64,000 nt of DNA, taken from positions 47,154,851 through 47,218,850 of the forward strand of contig CM053162.1 of NCBI GenBank assembly GCA_028571685.1. Direction: 5' to 3'. A program made the translations under genes and the position numbers. The stretch is from Heterohyrax brucei (taxonomy: Eukaryota > Chordata > Mammalia > Hyracoidea > Procaviidae). The notes beneath the pieces are model-generated. The model was not told the DNA's origin, searched no databases, and worked only from the letters and a program-made list of their open reading frames with translations. Below, piece by piece: positions 1 through 11,523 of the stretch; position 1 is the stretch's first letter; the number at the start of each line of letters is the position of its first letter.

Positions 1-59
1 AAGACAATGAATAAGCCAAAAACGCCTGTGCCTTTGCAGAGTGCACAGTCTAGAATCGA

Positions 60-370
60 AGACCAGCCGCAGACAACACAGGGGTAATTTGTCTCTAAAA
101 GAAGCAACAGCGCTTCTAGGGAGAGCAGAAGAGTGCCAGCGGAGGAGAGACTTCCAGACAGGGGATGGGGATGGGAGTAGGGCTGAAAGAACGGAGTGAG
201 AAGGATCATGTGGGAGCCAAGGTGGGAGAGCTACCACCAGCCCAGGGACGGATCCTACAGGGCTTTGGGGCCCCCTTAGTGGACTTGTCTGTTTTCCGAA
301 GTGCCGTGGGAAATCATTAACAGATTATAAGCCCGAGGCATGACGTGGTCAAACAGTTGAAGGTGTTTGC
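60..370 (-). repeat. L2-like fossil (antisense)
   Basis: The order of phrases (GGGAGCCAAGG..., GGGCTTTGGGG..., GTGGGAAATCATTAACAG, then GCATGACGTGGTCAAACAG) follows the antisense L2-type pattern also seen at 51.2-52.1 kb and 55.6 kb. It is strongly diverged, so the assignment is tentative. Confidence 0.35.
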
Positions 371-941
371 AAAAGTGATATACCCTGTTGACCCGTGCTG
401 TCTTACGGGACAGAGAGGAGGTGAAGAGGGCCGGTGACCGCGGGATGGGGCGGGAACGAGTGGCAGAGCCTTTGGAATGGAAGGGATTTAGGAGGTTAAA
501 GAAGTGTCGCTAGGGAGTCGCTGGAGAAAGCTGAAGGTGAGGAGAATGTGTCTGGAACAAAGAGGAGGCGGCTCCGCTTGCCACAGACGGGTGCTTCCAA
601 CTCAAGGGAGGAAACTCGTCTGGGTTTTATACAGGGCCGCCCCCTGCTGGTGGATTCTGGTAGAAGCCTGGAATCTGGGCGGCTGGCCTCCGAAGTGGGA
701 CGCTGAGAAGGTGGGTGAAAACCAACCTGCCAGCCCGCAAAGGAGGAGGGCTATTCTTACTTGGATATAACTTTTTCATGTTTCAAAATGTCTCTGCCAG
801 GGATTTGTTGTTCAGAATGTCCTCCACATTCAAGAATAATCAGTTTCCAGCTCATGTTATCGAAAAGTAAAATGCATTGCATGAGTTCTTGGAAGAACCC
901 TAATTTCTCCGTAATATTGTTTCCTCTTCTTAATAAACTAT
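371..941. other. Unassigned intergenic sequence
   Basis: Moderately GC-rich sequence with no exon, RNA gene or repeat that I recognise. An 88-codon open frame at 504-770 has no recognisable domain and is probably chance. Confidence 0.4.
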
Positions 942-1105
942 GAAAATCCTGATTTCGTAGTGGTTAAGTGCTACAGCTGCTAACCAAAAGGTCGGCAGTT
1001 CGAACCCACCAGGCACCCCTTGGAAACTCGATGTGGCAGTTCTACTCTGTCGTATTAGGGTCACCAGGAGTAGAAATCCACAGCAATGTGTTTGGTTTGG
1101 GGGTG
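942..1105 (+). repeat. AfroSINE
   Basis: Contains the tRNA-like head with A box (TGGTTAAGTGC) and B box (GGTCGGCAGTTCGAACCC), then the body CTTGGAAACTC...GTTCTACTCTGTC and the tail TTTGGTTTGGGG. Confidence 0.9.
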
Positions 1106-1281
1106 TTATTGAAGTATATTATACATGTTATAAAAGCTATACATCTTCAGTGTACAGCTAGATGCAACTTTAAGAAATGTATGAACTCACTACATTACAA
1201 ATGTAACCCCACCCAGATTAAGATATAAAATATTCTAGGACCCCAGAAACCTTTCTCTTGCCTACCCTCAGGCTCTACTGA

Positions 1282-1686
1282 TGTTGAAATAAGGCATAAG
1301 TGGCAGCCTTTGAGGAACGGTGCGGTAAAAATCCAAGGTATTAAAGAAAGCCCCAGGAAACAACTTAATAGCAGAAAATACCATAGAGTAATTTCACCTT
1401 TGTCTTACAAAACATCTGTCACAAGACAAGCCTGGGGACAGCCTTGCAAGTGACCCCTAGACCTTGACCACATTTTACAACTAACAGGAATTCCGGGTGG
1501 CCTTAACCAATCAATGTAAAGGTCAGTTCTCCCTCCCTGCTTTGTAATCTCACGACTTAAATAGTGGGTGCTGAGGAAGCTCGTGGTCGCCCCCTGCTCT
1601 GTGTAGTTTGGGGTGTGTCCCTGGTGCACCAGCATTTTTCCTATTGGGCATATTTTTTTAAATAAAATTTAACCTTTAAAGTAACA
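1282..1686 (+). repeat. LTR-like insertion in the L1
   Basis: A block of about 405 bp starts TG and ends CA exactly where the L1 is interrupted. It holds a TATA-like ACTTAAATAG near 1556 and an AATAAA near 1662, in the order expected of a plus-strand LTR. No clear target duplication was found, so the edges and class are uncertain. Confidence 0.45.
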
Positions 1687-2054
1687 GCATTGCATCTTGA
1701 AAATCACAGACCCTAACACTGAACTCATAAAGGAAACCACTCCCCTGACTTCTAATGGCATAAATTAGTTCTGTCTGTTGAACATCATATAATTGGAATC
1801 AAACAATGTGCATTATTTTGTGTTTTGCTTCTGTTGTTTAACAAGACTAAAATTTACTCATATTACATGCAGCTGTAGTTCATTTCTTTTTTAAAATTCC
1901 ATTTAAAAATATTGTACCATTATCTCTTCTACTGCTGATGGACATTTGAGTTGTTTCTAGTTTGTGAGGTTTTTTTGCTGCTATAAACATCCGTTTACGT
2001 GTCTTCAGCTGATTATATATGTGTACATATGTATTTGTTGAGTATATACTTACA

Positions 2055-2180
2055 GGTCACTGTGAGTCAGAATCGACTTGACAGCAGTGGGTTTGATTGG
2101 TTCTTTTTTACTTTTACACCTACAGAGTTACTATGAGTTTAGAATCAACTCAGTGGTAAGGGGTTTGGGGTTTTTTTTGT
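2055..2180 (+). repeat. Two AfroSINE 3' fragments in tandem
   Basis: Two successive tails (CACTGTGAGTCAGAATCGACTTG...GGGTTTGATTGG, then TTACTATGAGTTTAGAATCAACT...GGGGTTTGGGG) lie inside the antisense L1. Confidence 0.7.
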
Positions 2181-2345
2181 ATTTTTGAATACTTAAATAT
2201 GGAATTACCGAGTGACCTTAAGTAGATACTGCCAAAGGTTTTCCAAAGAGACACTCCAATACTAACTATTCTATATCTTTGCTAACATTTAGTATTGTTA
2301 GATTTTTGTTTTATTTTGTATTAGCCATTCTGGTTTCTATGTCCT

Positions 2346-2969
2346 GTCACATTTAACCAAATGGCAGAGAGGCTTTCAAGAGAACCACTTGGAGACCTTG
2401 ACCTGTGCACATTAGAGTTTGTGATACAAACAGGTGCCATATTCTTTTTTTGTACACATCTGTGCTACTAAAAGCTAAATCCTCGAAATAAAGACCAAAA
2501 CTGAAGAAGGGAACTAATCATTGCTAATATTAAATGATTATGGTTGCCACTAATTCACAGTCCATACACCTTAATACAGAAGAATTGCTGGCACTGGATA
2601 AGTAACATATATCCTTGCTAAATCAATGGCACTAGGTTTTATCCTGGGTAAAGGAACTCAACTTCATAAATGAAAGAATTTGATTTGGACACACCTACCT
2701 ATGAATAAAAAGGTAAAGACACATCTTTATGGTATTCTCTAAAGTGAGAATGGTGAAACCTTTTCTTCCTTGCTTTGGGGATGTCATCAGGAAAGACCCA
2801 TCAATAGACAGGGACTCAGTGGCAACTACTCACAACCTCTGAAGATGAGTATGAAAACAAACATAACACCTTAAACTTAGAGTTTAATTATGCTTTATCA
2901 TCATCACTGCCTTAATGTTTAAGCATCTATTTAAGTACTAATCAAGGAGAGCTCTGTGTTTGTGTATGA
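2346..2969. other. Unassigned intergenic sequence
   Basis: AT-rich. The stretch near 2770-2850 (GGGGATGTCATCAGGAAAGACC) resembles the 3' part of an RTE but is too short to assign. Confidence 0.3.
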
Positions 2970-3046
2970 AGATTCTACGCAGCAGTTCTATTCAGCACAC
3001 ATGAGGTCGTTTTGAGTTGGAATGGACTTGACGGCAACTGGAAATA
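2970..3046 (+). repeat. AfroSINE 3' fragment
   Basis: Body and tail only: CAGCAGTTCTATTCAG...GTTTTGAGTTGGAATGGACTTGACGGCAACTGG. Confidence 0.6.
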
Positions 3047-3109
3047 AGCAAATTAAAACTTAATGAAATGAGAAAAAGAATAAACAAGAAAAGGTAACTA
3101 AAAAAGTAG

Positions 3110-5250
3110 AGTGCTGAGATGAAACAATAGAGATCATGAAAGAATTTTGCAAGACCAATGACTCTTTCATTGCAAACACCTTTTCACCAACATAAACAGT
3201 GAGAATAAATGTAGAACTCATCAGATGAAATGTACAGGAATCAAATTGACTACATTTGTGGAAAGAAATGATGGAAAAGCTCAGTATTATCAGCCAGAAC
3301 GTGGCTAGAGGCCAACTCTGGAACAAACCACTAACTGCTCCTATGAGAGTTCAAGTTGAAACTGAAGAAAATTAGAACAAATGCACAAGAGCCAAAGTAT
3401 ATCCTTGAGTGTATCCAATGTGAATTTAGAGACCACCTCAGGGATAGAACGGATGCATTGAATACTGATGACCAAAGACCAGATGAGTTGTGGAATGACA
3501 TCAAGGACATAATATGTGAAGAAAGCAAGAGGTCATTAGAAAGACAGGGAAGAAAGAAAAGACCAGAATGAATGCTAGAAGAGACTCTGACACTTGAATG
3601 TCAACGAGCTAGAGCAAAAGGAAGAAATGTTGATGTGAAAGAACTGAACAGAAGATTTCAATGAGCGGCTGGAAAAGACAATGTAAAGTATTACAATGAT
3701 GTGTTCGAAGAGCTAGAGATGGAAAACCAAGGGACAAACAGGTTCTGCATTTCTCAAGCTGTAAGAAATGAAGAAAACATTCAAGCCTCAAGTTGCAGTA
3801 GCAGAAGATTCTGCAGGGGAAATTCTAAACAGTGGGGAAACATCAAAAGAAGATCAAAGGAACACACAGGGTCACTATACTGAAAAGAATTGGTCGACAT
3901 TTAACCGTTTCAGGAAGTAGCATATAATCCAGAACCAACGGTATTGAAGGAATTGAAAAAATCCAAGCTGCCCTGAAGGCACTAGTGGAAATACAGCTCC
4001 AAGGAATTGATGGAATACCAGTTGAGATGCTTCAACATAAGGGTGCGGGACTGGAAAGGCTTGCTCATCTATGCCAAGAAATTTGGAAGACAGCTACCTG
4101 GCCAACCGGCTAGAAGAGATCCATATTTAAACCTATGCCCAAGAAAGGTGATCTAATGGAATGCAGAAATTATCAAACAATAACATGGATATCACACGAA
4201 GGTAAAATTTTGCTGAAGATCATTCAAAAGCAGCTGCAGCAGTGTATTGACAGGAAACTGCCAGAAATTCAAGCTGAATTCGGAAGAGGATGTGGAACAA
4301 GGAATATCATTGCTGATGTCAGATGGATCCTGGCTGAAGGCAGAGACTACCAGACAGATGTTTCTCTGTGTTTTATTGACTAGAGAAAGGCATTCAGTAG
4401 TGTGGATCATAACAAATTAAAGACAACATTTCAAAGAAGGGCAATTCCAGAACACCTAATTGTGTTCATGGGAAACATGTACATAGATCAAGAAGCTGTC
4501 ATTTGAACAGAACAAGGGGATATTGCGTGGTTTAAAGTCAAGAAAGGTGTATGTCAGTTGTGTCCTTTCACCATACCTGTTCAGTCTGTATGATGAGCAT
4601 ATAATCCAAGAAGCTGTATTCTCTGAAGAAGAAGGGGACATCAAGATTGGAGGAAGACTCATTAATAACATGCACTGTGCAGGTGACACGGCCCCGCTTG
4701 CTGGAAGTGAAGAGAATTTGAAGGACTTACTGATGAAGAGCAAAGACCACAGCCTTCGGTATGGATTACATTTCAATATAAAGAAAACAAAATTCTTCAC
4801 AACTGGACCAATAAGCAAAATCATGATAGGTGGAGAAAAGACTGAAGTTGTCAAGGATTTCATTTTACTCAGCTCCACAACCAACAGCCATGTAAGGAGC
4901 AGTCAGGAACTCAAAAGATACATTGCCTTGGGCAAATCTGCTGCGAAATACCTCTTTAAAATATTGAAAAGCAGAGATGTCACCTGAAAGACTAAGGTGT
5001 GCCTGACCCAAGCCATGGTGTTTTCAGTCACCTCATATGTGTACAAAAGCTGAGCAATGAATAAAGAAGACCAAAGGAGAATTGATGCCTTTGAATTGTG
5101 TTTACAGAGAATATTGAATATACCATGAACTGCCAAAAAGGAGGAACAAATCTGCCTTGGAAGAAGTACAATGAGAATGCTTGTTAGAAGCAAGGATGGC
5201 AAGGCTGCGTCTCACATACCTTGGGCTTGTTATCTGGAGGGATCAATCCC
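3110..5250 (+). mobile_element. RTE (BovB-like) LINE, degenerate and 5'-truncated
   Basis: A non-LTR retrotransposon of the BovB/RTE clade, running from the end of the endonuclease region through reverse transcriptase. Recognisable pieces are ACAGGAAACTGCCAGAAATTC (KLPEIQAEF, frame 4135-4383), the RT core region VSLCFID near 4360-4383, and the frame 4523-4987 holding LFSLYDEHII and the weathered catalytic stretch NNMHCAGDTA, where a YADD-type motif would lie. Further down comes the conserved TAKYLFKILKSRDVT region. Stops and frameshifts break the frame repeatedly. A sister copy at 15.96-20.3 kb aligns along its length. Transcription and replication competence are not expected. Confidence 0.9.
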
Positions 5251-5264
5251 TAGAGAAGGACCTC

Positions 5265-5405
5265 ATGATCTATATGTCTGTCCTTGTATCAGGATCACAT
5301 TGTCTTCATTACTGTGCTTTATTGTTAGTTTTGAACTTGGGAAGTGTGAGTTCTCCAACTTTGTTCTGCTTTTTCAAGGTTGTTTTGGCTCTTCTCCATC
5401 CCTTA
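5265..5405 (-). repeat. L1 ORF2 fragment, antisense
   Basis: GTCTGTCCTTGTATCAGG...AGTTTTGAACTTGGGAAGTGTGAGTTCTCCAACTTTG is the common antisense L1 ORF2 pattern. Confidence 0.75.
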
Positions 5406-5414
5406 AGTGTCCAT

Positions 5415-6050
5415 GGCAGTCCCTTAGAAGGTGGCCATATGACCTAGCAATTTACTCCTAGGTATATACATAAGAAAAATGAGAAATGGCAATATATGGC
5501 CACACAAAAATATGTACATAAGTGTTCATAGTAACATTGTTCATAATAGCCAAAAAGTGGAAATGATTCAATTGTCCATTAATTTATGAACAGAAAATAG
5601 AATGTAGTATATCCACACAACGTAGTATTATTGGACTATTAAAAAAATGAAATACTATTATGTGCTACTGCACAGGTACACCTTGTGTGCATTATGCTAA
5701 ATGAAAGAAACTAGTAACCATATATATGATATATGGTATCTGAACCAGTCACCACCATATATTTATGATTCCATTTGTATGAAATGTCCACAGCAGACAA
5801 ATCCAGAGAGACCAAAAACTGGTTGTGTCAGCATGGTGGATGGAGGAATTTAGGGTAACAGCAACGGTCAGGAGTTTCTTTTGGGGGGTAATGAAAATGT
5901 CCTAATGTTGATACTGGTGATGGTTGCCGTACTATGCCCAGCCCAGTGCCATCAATGGGAATATATTTAAGTATGTTAAGAGCTTTAAATAGGTGAGTTG
6001 TAGTGATACGGAAATTACACCTAAAAGAACTCAATAAAAATAAATGTCAC
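5415..6050 (+). repeat. L1M 3' end, sense
   Basis: Contains CCATATGACCTAGCAATTTACTCC, ATAATAGCCAAAAAGTGGAAA, ATTATGCTAAATGAAAGAAACTAG and a terminal AATAAAAATAAAT, in the order of the L1 3' region. It abuts an antisense L1 piece, so the junction is either a rearrangement or two separate insertions. Confidence 0.8.
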
Positions 6051-6761
6051 AAAAACTTCCAAATGGGAATTGATGAGGTGACAATTCAAAGTACCAAAGA
6101 AATTAACACCTTCAAGTAACCCTAACTAACAATGAGAAGATTTGAATACTTAAGTCTGCAAAATGTTTGAACAGTGAGATAGTGAAAATATTGACTATGA
6201 TATTTTTCTATTTGATCAGTTTCTCTTGTTTTCTTTTCTCACCAATTCATATTTCTTTGTCTCCAGTAGATCTTGTACTATACTATTTCAAAGTCCTTTT
6301 CACTTCAAATAGATCTCAATGGACAAAGGACGTAGAAACAAAAGAGAAAAAATGTATTTTATGTGTAGACTTAATTTGATATAAACATGAAAAATGATTC
6401 TACTTGTTAAAAGAACATAGTAGGTCTCCACAGTTTTAATCTATTCCCAGAAAAATCTGCCATGTATTAAAAGGTTCATTTTTTCTCACTTATTTTACCT
6501 TTGAATTGGTTTTTAATGGGAAGAATCCCAGACAGCCAAATGAATTTTTTTTTTAATTTGTACAGTCTTAGAAAAAAAGAATCCTAAAAATACATTTGTC
6601 TCCTTTGAGTAGAGCTGAATTTTCTAATCAAAATATGTGTTTTCATTTCTAAACTCTGCCTTTACTTTAGCAGCTGTCACAATTCCAGAGCTGTCAACAG
6701 TTTGGCTGTACTTTCTGCAGCCCTTTGAGCTTGCTTGTATTAGTTCCCGTGGGTCTAATAT
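6051..6761. other. Unassigned intergenic sequence
   Basis: AT-rich sequence with no exon, RNA gene or repeat recognised. A T-rich tract lies at 6546-6557. Confidence 0.4.
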
Positions 6762-6930
6762 GGAAACCCTGGTGGTGTAGTGGTTAGGTGCTACAGCCAC
6801 TGACCACAAAGGCGGCAGCTCGTGTCCACCAAATGTTCCTCGGAAACTCTGTGGGGGCAGTTCTGCCCTGCCCTGTAGGGTCACTGGGGGCTGGAATCCA
6901 CATGACAGCAGTGGGTCGGGTTTGGGTTCT
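6762..6930 (+). repeat. AfroSINE
   Basis: Near-complete: GGAAACCCTGGTGGTGTAGTGGTTAGGTGC head, GGAAACTCTGTGGGGGCAG body and GGGTCGGGTTTGGG tail. Confidence 0.9.
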
Positions 6931-7556
6931 GATAACACTTGAAAATTTACATAAGCTTTTGTTTAGAAAGCCTTCTGGAAACCATAACTGATCCCGAATG
7001 AAGCAAATAGTGTCTTTTCTCTCTTAAACCTTTTCTAAATATTTTATGCCAGTTCAATAAACTAATTCACTCTTCTACTGACAGCCCTTTTACTGAGTTT
7101 AGGTCTTGTTATTTAATGGCCAGAGCACTCAAGCGTTAGGAACAGCTGTAAAATCTATAAAGAATGCAAGGAAAAGAAAGCAGGCAGTGGCAAAAACCTA
7201 GGAAATCCAATGTATCCTTCACCTAATGTCCTCCAATGATAACATATTACATAAATATATCTAGTATCAAAACCAGGACATTGAAATTGCTACAATCTTC
7301 TATGTGATGCAGATTTCACCAGTTTTATGCGCACTGGTGTTTGGAGTTCTGTGCAGTTTTATCACATGCACGTTTGTGTAGGCACCACCAGTGTGAGGGT
7401 GTCGAACTATTCCATCACCAGAAAGCTCCCTCCTAGAGGCACACCATCCCACGCTTCTCCTACCCTAGTCCTAAAGCCTGACAACCTCTAATCTGGTCTC
7501 CATCTCTATAATGTAGTCATTTTGAGAATGTTGTACAAGTGGAATTGCACAGCAGG

Positions 7557-7775
7557 TGAGGATGCCTGGTGGTGCACTGATGAGGCACTCGGTGCTAACC
7601 GAAAGGTCAGTGGGTTGAGCCCTCCAGCTGCTCCAGGGCAGAAAGATGTGGAAGTCAGCTTCTGAAAAGATGCAGAGCCTTTGAAGTGCTCTGTGGCAGT
7701 TCTACTGTGTCCTGTAGGGTGACTATAGTTCAGAATGGAGTTTATGGTAACAGTCTGGATGGGGTTTTTATGCAT
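7557..7775 (+). repeat. AfroSINE, longer variant
   Basis: Head GGTGGTGCACTGATGAGGCACTCGGTGCTAACCGAAAGGTCAG, the extra AAAGATGTGGAAGTCAGCTTCTGAAAAGATG module, then CTGTGGCAGTTCTACTGTGTCCTGTAGGG. The extra module separates this subtype from the short AfroSINE. Confidence 0.8.
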
Positions 7776-8131
7776 TTACTGTTTTTTTCTCCACTACTCA
7801 ATTCCCTGGAGATTGAACCAAGTTGTGTGTATCAATAGTTGGTTCTTTTTTATGGCTACATAGTTTTACACAATATGAATAGACCACAGTTTAACTCTTC
7901 ACTCTTTGAAGGGCATATGGGTTGCTTCCAGTTTGCAGCTATTATGAATAACACAGCTGTGGAATCTTTGTAGACTGTATCATTATACATTCAGACCAGC
8001 AAGTATTAGAGATTCAGTTTCTGCTTGTCAGCATTTGGTATCATAACTTTTTTCCTGAATTTTTGCCATTCAGATGGGTGCATAATGGGTATCTCGTTGA
8101 GATTTTAACTTGCATTTTCTCACTGGCTAAT

Positions 8132-8308
8132 GGAAACCCTAGTGGTGTCATGGTTAAGAGCTATGGCTGGTAACCAAAAGGTTGGTGGTTCAAATCCACC
8201 AGGCACTCCTTGGAAACCCTAGGGGGCAGTTCTACTCTGTCCTATAGGGTCACTATGAGCCAGAATCGATTTGACAGCAACAGGTTTGGTTTGGTTGTTT
8301 TTTGGTGG
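8132..8308 (+). repeat. AfroSINE
   Basis: Complete short-type copy: GGAAACCCTAGTGGTGTCATGG to GACAGCAACAGGTTTGGTTTGG. Confidence 0.92.
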
Positions 8309-8540
8309 CTAATGAAATGGCCCTATGCAGCACAAATGGTTTGGCTCAACTACTAACCTAAAGGCTGGTAGTTCTTATCTTCCTAGAGGTGCTGCAGAAT
8401 AAACTTCTGGTGATCTGCTTCTGTAAATATTATAGCCAAGGAAGCCCTGGGGAACACTTCTACTCTGCAGCACATGGGGTTGATATGAGTTGGAGTCAAC
8501 CTGATGGCAACAGGTTTGGTATGTTTTGTTTGTTTTTGGC
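8309..8540 (+). repeat. AfroSINE, longer variant
   Basis: Directly follows the previous copy. It has the CTAACCTAAAGGCTGGTAG head, the ATAAACTTCTGGTGATCTGCTTCTGTAAATATTATAGCC module and a GATGGCAACAGGTTTGG tail. Confidence 0.8.
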
Positions 8541-8590
8541 AGTGACTGATGATGTTGAACTCGTCATACAGATCTAATGTTTTTCTTTAT

Positions 8591-9050
8591 GGTTCTGTTT
8601 TCTTTTTATTGTGCATTAAGAACATTTTTACAGTCTATATCATGTTGCCATATAACACCCAGAACTTTCACATCTATTCTATTCTAGCTGCTCCCCTCCC
8701 CTCCCAGTGATCTCACACTTACCCTTTTGTTCCGAACTTCCTGTGACCTTTTCATAAAGGTCTGGCCTTTATGAGAGACCATCAACTCTGCTCCTGCAAA
8801 GTGTGCCTCAGACAACCCCATATCCAAAAAAAAAAAGGAAAAAACTAAAAAGGTTTCTAGTGATCCATGAAAACTTGCAGAGTATTATTTATGTGGAATG
8901 CAAGACAGGAAACCAGGACTAAGGCTGGGAATAAGAGCAGACTTGAAGTGCGTCTGTAATGCTGCATTCAAAAGGAGAATGAATTTGTGTATTCTTTGTG
9001 TAATTAACTACTAATTTTTAAAAACAGCACAGAATAATAAACAGAAGTAG
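8591..9050. other. Unassigned intergenic sequence
   Basis: No exon or family recognised. An A-rich run at 8825-8846 could be the tail of a decayed insertion. Confidence 0.35.
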
Positions 9051-9054
9051 TATT

Positions 9055-9300
9055 TTTCATGGCAAGAACTCAGACTTTGAATCAGACAGGCTGAAGTTTG
9101 AATCCTAGTTTCCTACTCACCCGGTGTAAAACCTCAGGTAAACAATTTTAACCTCTTAGACTACTTTTCTTACCTGTAAAATAGTGACAATAGTATCTAT
9201 CTTATGGGACGATAATGAGCATTCAGTTAAATTAGATAAGACACAGAAAGAGCTTAGTGTAGTGAGAGGCAGGAAAGAGCAGCTCAAAAAGAGTTGCTAC
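9055..9300 (+). repeat. MIR
   Basis: Follows the MIR order: AAGAACTCAGACTTTGAATCAGACAG, TTTGAATCCTAG, TAAAACCTCAGG, TTACCTGTAAAATAGTGACAATAG, then GACGATAATGAGC. Confidence 0.85.
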
Positions 9301-9637
9301 TGTTACTAGTAAGCATAAGACTGGATTATTTTCTATAGTGCTTAGTTTGTTTAGATCACTAACTCCTTTTAGATTCCAGTAGATGGTCTAGTGTCTGTCT
9401 TCGGGAAAAGTTTCATGCTAGAACTTGCTTAGGGACGTCTTAGTGACGTCATTCTGCACTTGCTAAATGAGCAACAGATCACACCTTGAAGTCATACAAA
9501 GTGAACATTAGCAAACCCCCGGAAATTCATTTCTTTGAGGTCCTCAAAATTTATGAAATTATCTGTAATGCTTAACAAAGCCTTATAAGTATCAGATCAA
9601 ATCAGGAATGGAAAGTATCCATGCCCTATAAACATAG
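9301..9637. other. Unassigned sequence with a CRE palindrome
   Basis: No repeat recognised. The stretch holds a perfect TGACGTCA at 9444-9451 and a GACGTC just upstream at 9434-9439. Confidence 0.35.
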
Positions 9638-10185
9638 CCAAGCAAGGAGTAAACAGCCTTTACTCATCAGAACACTCAAACAGGTTGGAGCAGTTCTGTT
9701 TCCCTCTGTCAACTTTACATTCCAGGATGAAATCTCCACCAGAGATTCCAAAAGAAACTTCAGTTCTCTGTGCTGTTTGGTAAGTGAGCAAGTCATGTTA
9801 CCAAAATTACACGGTTGGTTTCTAATGTGAATCAGTACATTTGTACATGCTTAGGTTTCTATGCCATTGGACATGGCAGCCACCTCACATCAGTAACAGC
9901 ACTCTCTAATAGACAGTGGAAACTGAAGTGTCAGTTGTGTACATTATATATGTTTCCCTGAACAAATATAAAGAAATGATCTCATTTCCAAAAATGCTAA
10001 TGCAGGCCATGGGGGGTGAACCTGCTGAACCTGGTGAAGGAAGGACAAGGGGAAGGGAAGTGAGGAAAGAAGTATATGAGTTGAGAATATCTGGTCATCT
10101 TAATGCATACTGTCATGGAAACTTCACCAGTGGGGGGAAAAAAAACAAAAGAAAATGTGATTTTCAATGTTATAACTATGATTTA
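9638..10185 (+). repeat. Unassigned repeat, copy A (segments L then M)
   Basis: Segment L (9638-9880) is matched in reverse complement at 11966-12209, and segment M (9930-10185) is matched in direct orientation at about 11700-11950. Shared landmarks are AACAAATATAAAGAAATGATCTC and GAGAATATCTGGTCATCTTAATG in M, and TCCACCAGAGATTCCAAAAG in L. It is not an AfroSINE, L1, RTE or LTR that I recognise. Open frames cross both segments in both copies, but the differences between copies are mostly amino-acid changing, so I do not call it coding. Confidence 0.75.
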
Positions 10186-10694
10186 TACAATAATCATAAT
10201 GGCTTTTTAAAGTAAAGTGTAATGCATTTATTAGGGGAAAAAACCTGACAGAATTATATAAACTGAAAAAAAGTAGGAGAGCCTAACCCAGATGAAAAAG
10301 CTCACTATTTGTTACAAAGTGGAGACTAGAACACAATTCTTCTAAGTCATGATTTGGTATGCCTTGTGCTACATTCATAATTCCATCATTTAGCCACATG
10401 TATAAAATTAAAGGCTGTAATGACATTGAAGTCAGTCATGGGCATCTGGGGGTTATCTTCAGTATTTTGCAAAAGAACAGTGATACTGATGATTCCAGGG
10501 TGTGCTGTGGCGGGCACATGTCAAGCACCTGCATGTGGTAAACACACATGGTATGTGCTGTGCCTGGTGAGAGCTCAGAGTGACAGCCCAAACTGGGCAG
10601 TGATGTGTACCTCATGGGCTCCTCATGGCAAAAGATTGGAAAGCTCTGGGCTAATACTGCTTCAGCCCAACAAGGCCAGGAAGAGTTATGCACT
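10186..10694. other. Unassigned intergenic sequence
   Basis: No exon, RNA gene or repeat family recognised. Weak open frames only. Confidence 0.35.
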
Positions 10695-10905
10695 CTATAC
10701 AAGTTGCTGCAGAGTTGACTCCAACACGTGATCCTCCAACGTGTCTCAGAGTAGAGCTGTGCCTCACAGGCTTTGCCACGGCTGATTTTTCTGGAAGTTG
10801 CTGGGTCTTTATTTCGAGTCACTTCCTGGTAGACTCAAACCTCCAGTCTTTTGATTAAACAGCCCAGCATGGTAACTGTTGTTTGCACGACCCAGGGACT
10901 CCACA
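10695..10905 (-). repeat. AfroSINE, longer variant, antisense
   Basis: Reads AGTTGACTCCAACACGTG...GGCTGATTTTTCTGGAAGTTGC...GACTCAAACCTCCAGTCTTTTG...ACCCAGGGACTCC, the reverse complement of the longer AfroSINE subtype. Confidence 0.8.
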
Positions 10906-11523
10906 AAGAGTTAACTCCTTCCTTAAATGCTCTTGCTGTCTACACATTATCTAAAAACCAGGAGATGAGTCAATGCGTAAAGAGGCTGAATGCTTTCTCT
11001 GGGAATCTGGTTGAAGATCGCAGCTGAAGTCATAAAGACCCTAGTACAGCCAGGGGAGGTTGAAGAAACAGATCTTAGTCCTCCAAGCCAACAGCAGATG
11101 CAGGGCCTGTGCTTAGTCTCATTAAGTTCTATATTTAGTTCCATAACCTCACTTTTTTTTTTTTTTTAGCCTTGTTTGTTAAGCTTCCAGGCCTGAAACA
11201 GCTTGTGAAAAAGGCTCATGCTGTTCCAGACACTGCTGCTTGGGGACTTGGCCATGGAACACATCCTTTTTGAATTTTTCATTAGAGATTTAAATTTATT
11301 GCTGCCCCCATAAGCCTTGTGTTTTTTCTCTTTTCAGTAGCAAATTAATAACATCAGCTTTTTAATCACAGTGGGTATTTGAGAATATGCTGTTTCAGTA
11401 AAAAGATATATAAACTCTGAGTTTAATCAACTTTCATACAGTTTATCTAGGCAATCCAGTGATCCTTCAGTTGAAACTGTAGTTGCTATTCTGTTGTTGT
11501 TTGCAGTTGCCGTTGTTCTTACT
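10906..11523. other. Unassigned intergenic sequence
   Basis: Contains a T tract at 11151-11167. Otherwise no recognised feature. Confidence 0.35.

Larger units (their letters stand above)
1106..2345 (-). repeat. L1M 3' UTR/ORF2 end, antisense, broken by an LTR-like insert and SINE tails
   Basis: Phrases typical of the antisense 3' end of old mammalian L1 are present: CACCCAGATTAAGAT near 1211, CTGACTTCTAATGGCATA near 1745, GCTGATGGACATTTGAGTTG near 1932 and GATACTGCCAAAGGTTTTCC near 2226. The left and right halves are separated by the block at 1282-1686. Two AfroSINE tails are embedded at 2055-2180. Confidence 0.7.
7205..8590 (-). repeat. L1M 3' end, antisense, carrying three SINE insertions
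   Basis: Antisense L1 phrases flank the SINEs: TATCAAAACCAGGACATTG near 7267, GTACAAGTGGAATTGCAC near 7534, GGGCATATGGGTTGCTTCC near 7911, GTGCATAATGGGTATCTCG near 8078 and CAGTGACTGATGATGTTG near 8540. Together they form one element interrupted at 7557-7775 and 8132-8540. The 270 bp before it (6931-7200) are unassigned. Confidence 0.75.

Noticed and set aside
504-770. 88-codon open frame near the window start
   Set aside because: No recognisable domain, no promoter or splice context, and G-rich sequence that lowers stop frequency.
942-1020. tRNA-like A and B boxes here and in the other AfroSINE heads
   Set aside because: They belong to SINE promoters. The anticodon arm and acceptor stem do not form a real tRNA gene.
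9621-10215. Possible small gene made of the frames at 9621-9830 and 9916-10215, with similar frames at 11.6-12.3 kb
   Set aside because: Between the two copies the differences are largely amino-acid changing, the frames carry indels, and one segment is inverted. This is repeat behaviour, not selection on protein.
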